Assembly (NCBI GenBank): GCA_020639155.1
Contig: JACKHF010000001.1
Location: forward strand, 1,550,001-1,614,000
Reading direction: 5' to 3'
Length of the DNA stretch: 64,000 nucleotides
DNA from: Phycisphaeraceae bacterium
GTDB taxonomy: Bacteria > Planctomycetota > Phycisphaerae > Phycisphaerales > UBA1924
The notes under the pieces are model-generated. The model was not told the origin of the DNA. It saw only the letters and a program-made list of their open reading frames with translations, and made no database searches. Position 1 is the first letter of the stretch. Each line of letters starts with the position of its first letter. Below, piece after piece: positions 52,396 to 60,820 of this stretch. A program made the position numbers and the translations under genes.

Positions 52396-53730
52396 CTATC
52401 TTCGCGGATTTCTGCCGGTGATATTTGTGCGTGGCCGCTGTGGTTCCTTCTTCTCAGGGGCTGCGATTTCCTTTGCCCCGAAGGGAGATCCGTTTGGTGT
52501 TGTGTCGGTTTGGGTCACGCTCTGGTCGACCGGTTCTTCGTCTGATTCGTCATCATCATCAGAGATATCTTCTACCTCTTGCTTGCGCATGGCATCTGTG
52601 CGTGGATGGCGCGTCGCGTCGCGCCCATCGTCGATATCCATGCGACCAAAGATCAGCCGGCCGGCTGCGGTCTGAAGAGAACTCGTGACTGTGAGTGTGA
52701 CCAGTTGATCGATATGGTTTGCACCGTTCTCGGCAATGACCATCGTGCCATCGTCGAGATATCCGACCGCCTGTCCTCGCTGCTCGCCGGGCTTGATCAG
52801 CTTGATCGCGAGCTGCTCGCCCGGGATGAGCGACGGTTTGAGCGCGTTTGATACCTCGTTCATGTTGATAACCCTGACATCCTGAATGCCAGCGATGCGG
52901 TTCAGCGCGATGTCGTTGGTCACGATGGTTGCGTTCATCTGGGATGCAAGTTCCACAAGCTGCTGATCAACACCCTTTGCAGACGCTTCAGTCGGATCGA
53001 TAGATATGTCAACCGTGGGCGAACGCTGGAGTCGGGTGATCACGTCAAGCCCGCGCCTGCCTCGGGCACGTTTGAGCTTGTCGCGCGAGTCGGCAAGCGT
53101 TTGGAGTTCGGTGATGACAAACTGGGGCACGACCATGGGATACTGGATGATGCCAGTCCCAGCAAGATCGAGAATGCGGGAGTCGATCAGCACTGACGAG
53201 TCAAGCAGCAGCGGGCGCGGGCCTCGGATCTGGCGCGCAAACTCCACATACGGGATCACCAGCCGGAAATCGTCCTTGGTCTGCAGGACTGTCGAGATGC
53301 ACAGATAGGACAGGGAGATACCGAACAGCAGCGTTGCCACGGTGATCGCTTCGACGTTCTCCTCGAACTGCCACAGTTTCGCCAGCAGATTGATAATCTG
53401 TCCGAGTGCGTACGTGCCAATTAGCCCGGCCACGAGACCCACAAAGATTGCCGTGAGTGTTGCGATCTTCTTGCGCGGCGTGAAGATGTCGGTCAGCAGG
53501 AAGGCGCAGAAGAGGAACAGAGTGCTCGATGCGGTCACCCACCAGATAGTGGCTGCGCCTGTCTTGGTTTCACCGGATTCTGTTCGTGTCTGGCTGAGGA
53601 TCGTCAGCAGCGCGACGGTCGCCATCATGACGAAGAACGCGAGTCTGAGCACTCGGACGACCGCCTGGATCTGGCGTTCGTCAGCGGCAAATGGATTCAG
53701 TTCAACAGATTGCTTGTGCTTTGTCATCAT
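52396..53730 (-). CDS. Membrane PIN and TRAM domain protein (YacL-like)
   Basis: The 444-residue protein starts at ATG 53730 or 53727. About four hydrophobic helices (residues 35-165) precede a PIN nuclease-like domain, LLLDSSVLIDSRILDL, then ATIVTNDIALNRIA and a TRAM-like beta segment (SLIPGEQLAIKLIKPGEQRGQ). Its layout matches the YacL family, linked to RNA metabolism. The acidic C-terminus is not conserved. It is the first gene of a minus run to nnrD. Confidence 0.85.
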   Translation of the reverse strand: MMTKHKQSVELNPFAADERQIQAVVRVLRLAFFVMMATVALLTILSQTRTESGETKTGAATIWWVTASSTLFLFCAFLLTDIFTPRKKIATLTAIFVGLVAGLIGTYALGQIINLLAKLWQFEENVEAITVATLLFGISLSYLCISTVLQTKDDFRLVIPYVEFARQIRGPRPLLLDSSVLIDSRILDLAGTGIIQYPMVVPQFVITELQTLADSRDKLKRARGRRGLDVITRLQRSPTVDISIDPTEASAKGVDQQLVELASQMNATIVTNDIALNRIAGIQDVRVINMNEVSNALKPSLIPGEQLAIKLIKPGEQRGQAVGYLDDGTMVIAENGANHIDQLVTLTVTSSLQTAAGRLIFGRMDIDDGRDATRHPRTDAMRKQEVEDISDDDDESDEEPVDQSVTQTDTTPNGSPFGAKEIAAPEKKEPQRPRTNITGRNPRR

Positions 53731-53950
53731 GTATGCCCATCCAAAAAACGTGCGAAATATCGCACTGGAGAGACCGGAATAACGCTGGGGCACTGGATGG
53801 AATAACGAATAGGCCCCTGTCCGCAACGGCGGACGGCATATATACAGACAGTTCGTGTCTGGATGAGTTTAGGTTCGCAATCCGGCAGTCTGTGTTTTCA
53901 AAAGATCATCATCGGTTGTCGAGGCTCTCGGACGTGCGGTTTCGAGCTGC

Positions 53951-53956
53951 TATACT
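53951..53956 (+). promoter_or_regulatory. Candidate -10 box of the SRP RNA gene
   Basis: TATACT lies about 40 bases before the first paired base of the SRP RNA. I see no good -35 match at normal spacing, so it is a weak candidate. Confidence 0.35.
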
Positions 53957-53989
53957 CGCCCCTCATGTGGCACGGTCGATCAGATTGTG

Positions 53990-54116
53990 CCCCGTTCGGA
54001 TGGTGGCCGGGCCCGGTGCACGGGTTGGCCCGTGAACCTGGTCAGAGCTTGACCGCAGCAGCCATAAGCGGCGTTGGTCCGGTGCCGCCGGTGTCCTGGT
54101 CACCATCCGGGCGATT
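53990..54116 (+). ncRNA. ffs: Bacterial small signal recognition particle RNA (4.5S type)
   Basis: The RNA scaffold of the SRP that targets membrane proteins. The core GGTCAG (54040-54045) and GCAGCAGCC (54055-54063) match the conserved strands of SRP helix 8, and the bases between them equal the canonical length. A 19-base-pair outer helix, with G-T pairs allowed, joins 53993-54011 and 54095-54113 (arms start CGTTCGGATGG and end in CATCCGGGCG). A second inner hairpin (54019-54034, CACGGG with CCCGTG) and GTGAACCTGG are familiar in 4.5S sequences. The tip between the conserved strands is AGCTTGACC rather than a standard GGAA tetraloop. serC starts about 50 bases downstream. Confidence 0.85.
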
Positions 54117-54164
54117 CTTCTAATCTCGGCATAACTTTGGCGACTTTTGTTTCTACAGTTTGTC

Positions 54165-55313
54165 ATGGCAAACGCAACACTGAACCCCACGAATCCCGTC
54201 GTCAAAGCACTCAACCGCGAGAACTCAGACCGCATCTGGAACCTGTCCGCGGGGCCTGGGTGCCTCCCGGAGGATGTGCTCAAGCAGATCCAGGGCGATA
54301 TCTGGAATGTCATGGGATCCGGTGTCGGTATTCTGGAGCACTCACATCGTGGCAAGGTTATTGACGAGATCTTTGCCAGAACGCACGATCTTGTGCGCGA
54401 GGTGCTCAGTGTGCCAAGCGGGTACACCGTGATGTTCGGCACAGGCGGCGCATCAACGCAGGCGCACATGATTCCCATGAACTTCATGCCGAAGGGCGGC
54501 GTCGCGGATTATTTCGTGACAGGGCTTTGGGCGCAGAAGGCGTACAAGCAGGCGAAGTACATTGGCAAACCCCACGTCTGCGCAACAAGCGAAGACAAGA
54601 AGCACTCGTACATTCCATCGCCCTCAGAGACGAACTATTCCGAGAATCCCGCATACGTTCACTTCACGTCGAACAACACAGTCGCAGGAACACAGTTTGC
54701 AAAGAACGCAGAACCCACAGCCCCTGCTGGCGTGCCATTGATCTGTGACATGTCGTCCGACATCGCGTCGCGCACGTGCGACATCTCGAAGTACGATATG
54801 ATCTACGCGGGCGCGCAGAAGAATCTCGGCCCCGCAGGCACGACGCTCGTCATCATCAGGGACGAGTTCATGGCAAAGGAAAACAACGAACTACCGGATC
54901 TGCTGCGTTACAGCGCAACAGCCGACCAGCTTTCTCGCTGGAACACGCCGCCGGTCTTCCCGATCTACGTTGTCGGTCTTGTGCTGCAGTGGTACAAGGA
55001 TCAGGGCGGCGTTGCAGCAATGGAAAAACGCAACAACGCCAAGGCGAAAGTTATCTACGATGTGCTTGATGCGGGGTTCTATCTCCCGCACGCGCGCAAG
55101 GACTCCCGCTCAATGATGAACATCACGTTCAACTTACCCTCGCCCGAGATCGAGAAGCGCTTCTTTGAGGAAGCCACCGCCCACGGATTCTCCGCGATCG
55201 AGGGACATCGCTCGGTCGGTGGCGTTCGTGCGAGCATCTACAACAGCTTCCCTGCGGAAGGCTGCGACGCGTTTGCCCAATTCCTGCGCGAGTTTGCAAA
55301 GAGAAACGGGTAA
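54165..55313 (+). CDS. serC: Phosphoserine aminotransferase
   Basis: SerC transaminates 3-phosphohydroxypyruvate in serine synthesis with PLP. The 382-residue protein starts at ATG 54165, with sequence from WNLSAGPGCLPEDVL, GTGGASTQAHMIPMNF, HFTSNNTVAGTQF and IYAGAQKNLGPAGTTLV, where the PLP lysine lies near residue 219. The C-terminal EGHRSVGGVRASIYN is typical. It is about 20 residues longer than E. coli SerC. It stands between the SRP RNA and a convergent gene. Confidence 0.93.
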   Translation: MANATLNPTNPVVKALNRENSDRIWNLSAGPGCLPEDVLKQIQGDIWNVMGSGVGILEHSHRGKVIDEIFARTHDLVREVLSVPSGYTVMFGTGGASTQAHMIPMNFMPKGGVADYFVTGLWAQKAYKQAKYIGKPHVCATSEDKKHSYIPSPSETNYSENPAYVHFTSNNTVAGTQFAKNAEPTAPAGVPLICDMSSDIASRTCDISKYDMIYAGAQKNLGPAGTTLVIIRDEFMAKENNELPDLLRYSATADQLSRWNTPPVFPIYVVGLVLQWYKDQGGVAAMEKRNNAKAKVIYDVLDAGFYLPHARKDSRSMMNITFNLPSPEIEKRFFEEATAHGFSAIEGHRSVGGVRASIYNSFPAEGCDAFAQFLREFAKRNG

Positions 55314-55343
55314 ACGATCGGTAGAACATTGTGAGAAATGAAC

Positions 55344-55366
55344 AGCCCGGGCACGCTCCGGGCTTT
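55344..55366 (+). terminator. Rho-independent terminator after serC
   Basis: Arms AGCCCGG (55344-55350) and CCGGGCT (55358-55364) precede a T run. Confidence 0.75.
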
Positions 55367-55379
55367 CTAATCCTTCTAC

Positions 55380-56051
55380 TTATGCCCGGCGTTGCTCTTT
55401 AGAAGGGAACGTGCCGCTCGCCGACAGGGTTTGTGACACAAGATCCCACGCACGAATCATTTTCTCATTGCTCGCACGGGCGGGATGATGTACTGCAATA
55501 ACATATGTGTTCTTTGCAAATGTTGGTGTTGTTGCTCTACTTGCTTCCTTCCAGCATAACGTGATGTCGAAAGATTTTGTTGCAGCCAACCACGAATCTT
55601 CGCCCATACAAGCCACTACTTGTAAGTTTGGCATTGAGCTTCGGACAAACGAGACAATCCTTGATCCATAGTCAAGGGCGAGTTTGCGGGAAGGCAATGT
55701 GCCACTCATTGAATCATCGTCACGCAACATGCCAGCAAGGACTGATCCATACAAAATGCCGCAAGCTTCCGGCCTTGCTCCTGTTGCAATACAATCTGCA
55801 CACTTGCGGAGCCGAGTGTTTGTGCGTAGTGAAGGCTCGTGCCGGAATGGTCTAGGGTCACCTTCTGCTATACGATCTCGTATGAGTTTGCTACATGCGA
55901 AGTCCTTTGCCATCAGCAGCACGCGACCGTTCCAGTCACCGTAAAGAGATTCAGTGCCGAAGATTCGAGTCTCATTCGGTTGGAGTGAATAGATGTTTGT
56001 GTAACCAGGGATGTGCTTGTATTTGATCCAGTTGGGGATTGGCGGTGTCAT
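55380..56051 (-). CDS. Hypothetical protein, possible uracil-DNA-glycosylase-like fold
   Basis: The 223-residue protein starts at ATG 56051. Segments TRIFGTESLYGDWNGRVLLM and VVACMGEDSWLAATKSFD, plus VIAVHHPARASNEKMIRAW near the C-terminus, recall the layout of the uracil-DNA glycosylase superfamily (an HP motif near the end), but the catalytic and glycine-rich motifs are not clear, so this is only a structural suggestion. The base composition looks somewhat more AT-rich than its neighbours, consistent with recent gain. It lies between serC's terminator and the CorA gene. Confidence 0.5.
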   Translation of the reverse strand: MTPPIPNWIKYKHIPGYTNIYSLQPNETRIFGTESLYGDWNGRVLLMAKDFACSKLIRDRIAEGDPRPFRHEPSLRTNTRLRKCADCIATGARPEACGILYGSVLAGMLRDDDSMSGTLPSRKLALDYGSRIVSFVRSSMPNLQVVACMGEDSWLAATKSFDITLCWKEASRATTPTFAKNTYVIAVHHPARASNEKMIRAWDLVSQTLSASGTFPSKEQRRA

Positions 56052-56117
56052 AAACTATCGCATCGGCACTCATCTATGTCCGATCCAGTGTCAGTTGAGT
56101 TAGAGTGGCAAAGCTTC

Positions 56118-57164
56118 TCAGTCCCGATCGACGCGCCTGATAACAACGCCCATCACGATCCCGAGAGCGAGCAGAGCAGCGCACACGATCGCGAACCCCC
56201 ACGGCGAGTTCTTCAGGGGAATACCGTCAACGTTCACTCCCAGGAGTCCTGTGAGTAATCCGAGCGGCAGGAAGATCGACGCAATCTTTGTCAGCAGGTA
56301 GGTTGAGCGTGTAAGCTGGAACACCTGCGCGTTGGCGGCATCATCCTGCAGCACATGCGAGCGCTCAGAGAACATCATGAGCTCCTCGACGACACGCGCG
56401 TTCGTGTGCGCACAGTGTGCGAGTCGATCGGTGTCGATCTCACGCGACCACGTAAGCTCCTCGATGGGGCACGACTCAAGCATCTCACGCTGGGGGCGGA
56501 TATATCTGCGCAACTGGATGATCTGCTGGCGCAGTGTTGTCAGCTTTGACATGTGCGACTGGTCCACCTTGTCGATCATCTCCTCCTCAAGCTCGCCAAG
56601 CGAGTCGCCGAGTTGGTCGGAGACTGCTTCAACCTTTGCAAGTAGCTGGCGCAGGAACGGGATGAAGATGTCGATGGAGTGCGCAATCTGCATGCCCTTG
56701 CGCAACGTTGCGAGTACCTCGCGCGACGATCTGATCGGGGCGCTGCGCATCGTGACGATCAGCGACGGTGTCAGGAACGCGCGGATGGAGATGAGATCCT
56801 CAAGGTCCGCGTTCGGGTTGCAGTTGACGCCGCGCAGAAACAGCAGCAGTGAGTCCCTGCTGACGACAGAATGTGGCTGGGTGAAATCGCCGAGCATCGC
56901 GTCGGATTCATCGGAAGTGAGCCCGATGTGAGTACGAACCCATGATCGCGCTCGATCATGATGCAGATCGAGATGCACCCAGACCACTGACTTCACGGGC
57001 AGATTTGTATCGAAGCTTCTTTCTGCGAGCGAGCCATCCAGGCGATCAAGATCGTCCCAGTGAAGATCCTCGCACCCATCAGGCGTGACGCGCACCGCGA
57101 ATGCAAGCCCGTCAACGCTCGGGGAAGGCTGGGGCAGGTTCTGGAAGAGTCTTTGTTCGGTCAT
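56118..57164 (-). CDS. CorA/ZntB-like divalent metal transporter
   Basis: The 348-residue protein has a cytoplasmic alpha/beta domain with a long helix (SDQLGDSLGELEEEMIDKVD), then two membrane helices at the C-terminus (FLPLGLLTGLLGVNVDGIP and GFAIVCAALLALGIVM), with a GVN signature like the GxN of CorA/ZntB. It likely moves Mg2+, Zn2+ or Ni2+. Its ATG at 57164 overlaps the DUF1579 gene stop (ATGA), which fixes the start. Confidence 0.9.
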   Translation of the reverse strand: MTEQRLFQNLPQPSPSVDGLAFAVRVTPDGCEDLHWDDLDRLDGSLAERSFDTNLPVKSVVWVHLDLHHDRARSWVRTHIGLTSDESDAMLGDFTQPHSVVSRDSLLLFLRGVNCNPNADLEDLISIRAFLTPSLIVTMRSAPIRSSREVLATLRKGMQIAHSIDIFIPFLRQLLAKVEAVSDQLGDSLGELEEEMIDKVDQSHMSKLTTLRQQIIQLRRYIRPQREMLESCPIEELTWSREIDTDRLAHCAHTNARVVEELMMFSERSHVLQDDAANAQVFQLTRSTYLLTKIASIFLPLGLLTGLLGVNVDGIPLKNSPWGFAIVCAALLALGIVMGVVIRRVDRD

Positions 57165-57673
57165 GCGCGGGTGTATGTGATTTCCATGCACTTGAACTGC
57201 TGGTCAGGAGCAGAGCCGACCTCTCCCATGAACATCTCCATCACATGCTCGTTCGTATTTTTCACTGTGATGACGGTACGCTTCGCCATCTCGTTGGTCG
57301 TGCCGGGCATGATGAATGTGTTGTGTGCCGTATAGATCTTCTTAGCGTCGTCGAAGGAGCCGGTCTCAAACTGCAGGCTGCTGCCCGCGGTGTCGTACCA
57401 GATGCCTTCGTATTTCTTCGTTGTCGGGTTGTATGTCCACACACCCTTGCCCTTGAACTGCTGACCCATGAACTCGGATCCTTCGTAGTTCTCCTCAAGG
57501 TACAGTCCGTTGAATGCCCACGTGTTCTTCATGACGCCAGTCATGTCCATCGGCTCGGCGCCGGGCTGCATCCAGAACCGTGTCTTTGCATTCCACGTGC
57601 CAATGAACTGGTCGAGCACCTTATGCTCTGCCGACACGGTCTGTGCTGCGCATTCTGATGTTGCTTCGCTCAT
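57161..57673 (-). CDS. DUF1579 domain-containing protein
   Basis: The 170-residue protein has AEHKVLDQFIGTWNAKT near the N-terminus and further motifs GKGVWTYNPTTKKYEGIWYD, matching the DUF1579 family, whose members are small beta-barrel-like proteins of unknown role. ATG 57673, with aaagga upstream, is preferred over the longer frame. The CorA-like transporter start overlaps its stop, so the two are translated together. Confidence 0.82.
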   Translation of the reverse strand: MSEATSECAAQTVSAEHKVLDQFIGTWNAKTRFWMQPGAEPMDMTGVMKNTWAFNGLYLEENYEGSEFMGQQFKGKGVWTYNPTTKKYEGIWYDTAGSSLQFETGSFDDAKKIYTAHNTFIMPGTTNEMAKRTVITVKNTNEHVMEMFMGEVGSAPDQQFKCMEITYTRA

Positions 57674-57713
57674 GGTGTGTTCCTTTCTCGCTTGCTCTTT
57701 GATATGACGTGCA

Positions 57714-59438
57714 TTATCCAATGACCGGGAGCGAACGCGAAACGCGCAGCTGCTCAACAGGTCGTGCGATCAAGTCGTACCCGTCTGATCCGACAATCAC
57801 GCACTTGATCAGTTCGCCCGGCACAAGCTTCTGGGTCGAGTGCACGAACGTGACGCTGTCAACACTCGGCGCCTGCGTGGATGTTCTGCCCTGATAGAGT
57901 GCAGCATTGGTGCTCACGCCGGTAGTGTGCAGTCCCGCGGTCGAGGTTGTGCTGTCGATGAGCACATCGACGCGCTCACCGGTGGTCTCAGGGTTTGCTT
58001 CATCAAACTTTGCTGCTCGTGCTTCGTTCTTTGCAAACGCGATCTGTTGCTGGAGCTCCATCAGCTCGTTATGCCGACGGCGCTTTGTCTCGGCAGGCAC
58101 AGCAAGCGAAGGATTGTTCTCCATCGTGCCCGCTGGCGTGCCGTCTTCTTTCGAATACTCGAACACGCCCATTGCGTCGAACTGCTGCTCCCTGATGAAT
58201 GCGAGCAGTTCCTGATGGTCCTGCTCGTTCTCACCGGGGAACCCTGTGATGAATGTTGTGCGGATGGCCATCCCCGGCACGCGCTCGCGCAGCTTGCGAA
58301 GGACTTCCGCCTGCTCGTACGATGTCACATTCCGACGCATCGCGCTGAGCATTCTGTCAGAGGCGTGCTGGAGCGGGATGTCGATGTACGGGCACAGATG
58401 CCCCTGCTGCACAAGTTGAGCGAACGCGTCGATGTACTCGTCACGGAAGCTGGTCGGATAGGCGTACATGAGGCGGATCCAGCCGTGCCCAGCCTCGTGC
58501 TTCATGGTGTCCGAGAGTGACTTGAGCAGATCGGGCAACCCGCCGCGCGCAAACAACCCGTCGCGTGCGCTGTCCTGTTGGTCGAACCCGATGCCGATAT
58601 CGTCGCCGAAGCTCGTCGTGTCCTGTCCGATGAGGTTGATCTCGAAAGCGCCGTCCGCGAGCAACTCGCGCAGCTCTGTTGTGATGCGGTCGATGGGCTT
58701 AGATCGCATCTTCCCGCGGATGGACGGAATCGTGCAGAACGCGCACGCTTGGTTGCATCCCTCGCTGATGCGCAGATAGGCGTAGTGCCTCGGTGTCAGT
58801 CGCAGACGCGCCGCATCGTCCTCGAAGTACCCGACACCTCTTCCGTCTTTGCCGTTGACAGTCAGACCAACAGTTTTCAATCCCTCGTCGCGTGCCTTGG
58901 TCAGTGCGTTGGCGTGGATCCAGTACTTCGGCTTCTCCTTGTTTGTGTTGTCGACAGTCTCGCGCTGCGGCGTGGTTCCACGAACCGCGTGGACGATGTG
59001 GTCGCGATCGAACACGCCGACCATCGCATCAATTCCGGGTGCCCAGTCGAGCATTTTGGCGCGATGGCGCTGGACGAGGCATCCCGCAACGACAACGCGC
59101 TTCACGGTGCCATGCTTTTTCTGCTCGATCGCGTCCTTGATGACTGACAGGCTCTCGTCCTTGGACGCTTCAAGGAACCCGCATGTGTTGACGACCACAG
59201 CGTCCGCCTGCATGGACGCGTCAGGGTTGGCCGGGTCGTAGCTGACGGGGATGATGCCGTCCGCGGCGAGGAGCCCGAGCATTTTCTCAGAGTCCACCAG
59301 ATTCTTCGGGCATCCGAGACTGACAAACGCGACCGACCGGACCTCGTTATCCGCAGCGGTTGTGCGCGCATCGCTCGCGCGATCGGTTGATCCAGCACGC
59401 GAGGATGTTCGCGACGATTTGAGCTTTGTTATATCCAC
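57714..59438 (-). CDS. rimO: Ribosomal protein S12 methylthiotransferase
   Basis: RimO is a radical-SAM enzyme that adds a methylthio group to an aspartate of ribosomal protein S12. The 574-residue protein has the auxiliary cluster cysteines in SLGCPKNLVDSE, NTCGFLEASKDES and AGCLVQRH, and the radical-SAM motif CNQACAFCTIPSIRG, followed by a TRAM domain near the C-terminus. It is about 130 residues longer than E. coli RimO, owing partly to loop insertions. ATG 59438. Confidence 0.92.
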   Translation of the reverse strand: MDITKLKSSRTSSRAGSTDRASDARTTAADNEVRSVAFVSLGCPKNLVDSEKMLGLLAADGIIPVSYDPANPDASMQADAVVVNTCGFLEASKDESLSVIKDAIEQKKHGTVKRVVVAGCLVQRHRAKMLDWAPGIDAMVGVFDRDHIVHAVRGTTPQRETVDNTNKEKPKYWIHANALTKARDEGLKTVGLTVNGKDGRGVGYFEDDAARLRLTPRHYAYLRISEGCNQACAFCTIPSIRGKMRSKPIDRITTELRELLADGAFEINLIGQDTTSFGDDIGIGFDQQDSARDGLFARGGLPDLLKSLSDTMKHEAGHGWIRLMYAYPTSFRDEYIDAFAQLVQQGHLCPYIDIPLQHASDRMLSAMRRNVTSYEQAEVLRKLRERVPGMAIRTTFITGFPGENEQDHQELLAFIREQQFDAMGVFEYSKEDGTPAGTMENNPSLAVPAETKRRRHNELMELQQQIAFAKNEARAAKFDEANPETTGERVDVLIDSTTSTAGLHTTGVSTNAALYQGRTSTQAPSVDSVTFVHSTQKLVPGELIKCVIVGSDGYDLIARPVEQLRVSRSLPVIG

Positions 59439-59484
59439 CAGCAGATCGTAGGTGCGGCGGACTCAGGACCCAATCTCTGACCTC

Positions 59485-60012
59485 TCACTCTGCTCCGAGA
59501 GTTGGCTCTTCTACCGGGAACACGTTGTCTGCGAAGTCGTACTCAAGATTCGCAAATCCGTTCTCCTCGGGCCCAAGCCCTGGCATGGGGTAATGGTGGT
59601 GGAGTGCCCGCCCCAGTTCGCTCTCTGTCGCGAGCAGCACCTCGCACTCGGCTTTGAGCCTCTTCGTCGCGAACCTGATCGCGCGGGGCAGATGCTTGCG
59701 TGATGTGCATGCCACAAGCTTGCCGTTCTCATAGCTCACGGGCAGAATCCCGAACTGCCATGCTTGACGAGCTGTGACAAGATCGATCGCGTTTTTCGCA
59801 GGATCAAGTGAGGAGGCAGTGGTTTCAGCGGCCAAGTCCGCATACTGCTCCGCCCAGGCTCGCTCGATATCGCGAGGGTGAACGCCGAACTGTTCCTCTA
59901 GGATCGCACCGATCGGGCGCGTCCGCTTCTCCTGCATGCGCAGCGCTTCCGCAACCTGTGCCTGTGTGATGATGCCATCGCGAACAAGATACTCGCACAA
60001 CTGGTTCGACAT
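59485..60012 (-). CDS. Stand-alone MshEN/GspE N-terminal-domain protein
   Basis: The 175-residue protein starts at ATG 60012, preceded by gggagggg. It contains two tandem motifs, QLCEYLVRDGIITQAQVAEA and RPIGAILEEQFGVHPRDIER, in the style of the MshEN (GspE N-terminal) domain that can bind cyclic di-GMP, with no ATPase domain. It could serve as a soluble cyclic-di-GMP-responsive partner for the type II / pilus machine in this genome. No GspE or GspF gene lies in the window. Cys replaces the usual Gly in the first RLG-type motif, so binding may be altered. Confidence 0.75.
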   Translation of the reverse strand: MSNQLCEYLVRDGIITQAQVAEALRMQEKRTRPIGAILEEQFGVHPRDIERAWAEQYADLAAETTASSLDPAKNAIDLVTARQAWQFGILPVSYENGKLVACTSRKHLPRAIRFATKRLKAECEVLLATESELGRALHHHYPMPGLGPEENGFANLEYDFADNVFPVEEPTLGAE

Positions 60013-60346
60013 ACCAATCCCCTCCCGCTGAAACCACTTCAGCCGGATGGTGATCGACGGGCTCGCATGCTTCCTTCTGGAATTGCGCAACAGATGCGCA
60101 GAGTTCTGTCTGGATGGGCGAGCTGGCACATCCTGCGCGAGCATGAGCGTGAGAATCTCGTGTTTTTTCAGCGGTTTTCTTGCCTTGCGATCATTCGTTA
60201 TGCTGGAAAAACGCGGATGAGTGCGTGCATAACCGGTTCAGATGTTCCAGTCCGCACGCGATGCGTTATTAGCATAATCAGGAAAGACAACACACGCGAT
60301 CCAAACAGACCGCGTGTGTGTGTGGTATCGTGTGATGTCCGGAGTA
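60013..60346. other. Intergenic region of about 330 bases with clpS terminator
   Basis: It holds the clpS terminator (60290-60319) and the promoter region of the MshEN gene. No RNA gene seen. Confidence 0.5.
60290..60319 (-). terminator. Terminator-like hairpin downstream of clpS
   Basis: Arms ACACACGCG (60290-60298) and CGCGTGTGT (60311-60319) pair perfectly. On the minus strand a TGTCTTTCC stretch follows. Confidence 0.6.
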
Positions 60347-60685
60347 TCAGCGGGCGGGCTCGATTGTCACGGTCAGTCCCTTGGACTCGAACTGCTCCAT
60401 GTAGAGTTCGGCAAGCTCGCGATGGGTTGTCAGCACGAGTGACACGCCCTGCATGTGCGCTTCTAGCATCACCTCGACAGCGCGATGGCGGTTGAGTGGT
60501 GTGACATCCGTGATCGTCTCGATCACGTCGAGCATATCTGTGACTTCGTCATTGTGCAGAAGCACCGCGTACGGCGGCAGGCGGTCCATGATGGGCTCGA
60601 CCAGTTCCGGCGTCGCGGTCGCGGTCTCGTTGGACTCTTCAAACGATGGGGGATCTATCGGCATTGATTCGTTGTCCTGTGGCAT
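60347..60685 (-). CDS. clpS: ATP-dependent Clp protease adaptor ClpS
   Basis: ClpS delivers N-end-rule substrates to ClpA/ClpC. The 112-residue protein has PPYAVLLHNDEVTDMLDVIE, RAVEVMLEAHMQGVSLVL and THRELAELYMEQF, the ClpS core. The N-terminal 30 residues are acidic and flexible as usual. ATG 60685 follows an aggaggg site. mnmE follows upstream on the same strand after a 135-base gap. Confidence 0.93.
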   Translation of the reverse strand: MPQDNESMPIDPPSFEESNETATATPELVEPIMDRLPPYAVLLHNDEVTDMLDVIETITDVTPLNRHRAVEVMLEAHMQGVSLVLTTHRELAELYMEQFESKGLTVTIEPAR

Positions 60686-60820
60686 GATCCCTCCTGTCCC
60701 AAAAGTGTATCGTGTGTTCGTGTCTGGATGTCGGCCAGCGGGAAACCCGTCCTGCAGATTCCTGTCGATTGGTGTTTGTTCGTATAGCTCGCAGTCGAAA
60801 CTACAAAGAACGGATTTTTC

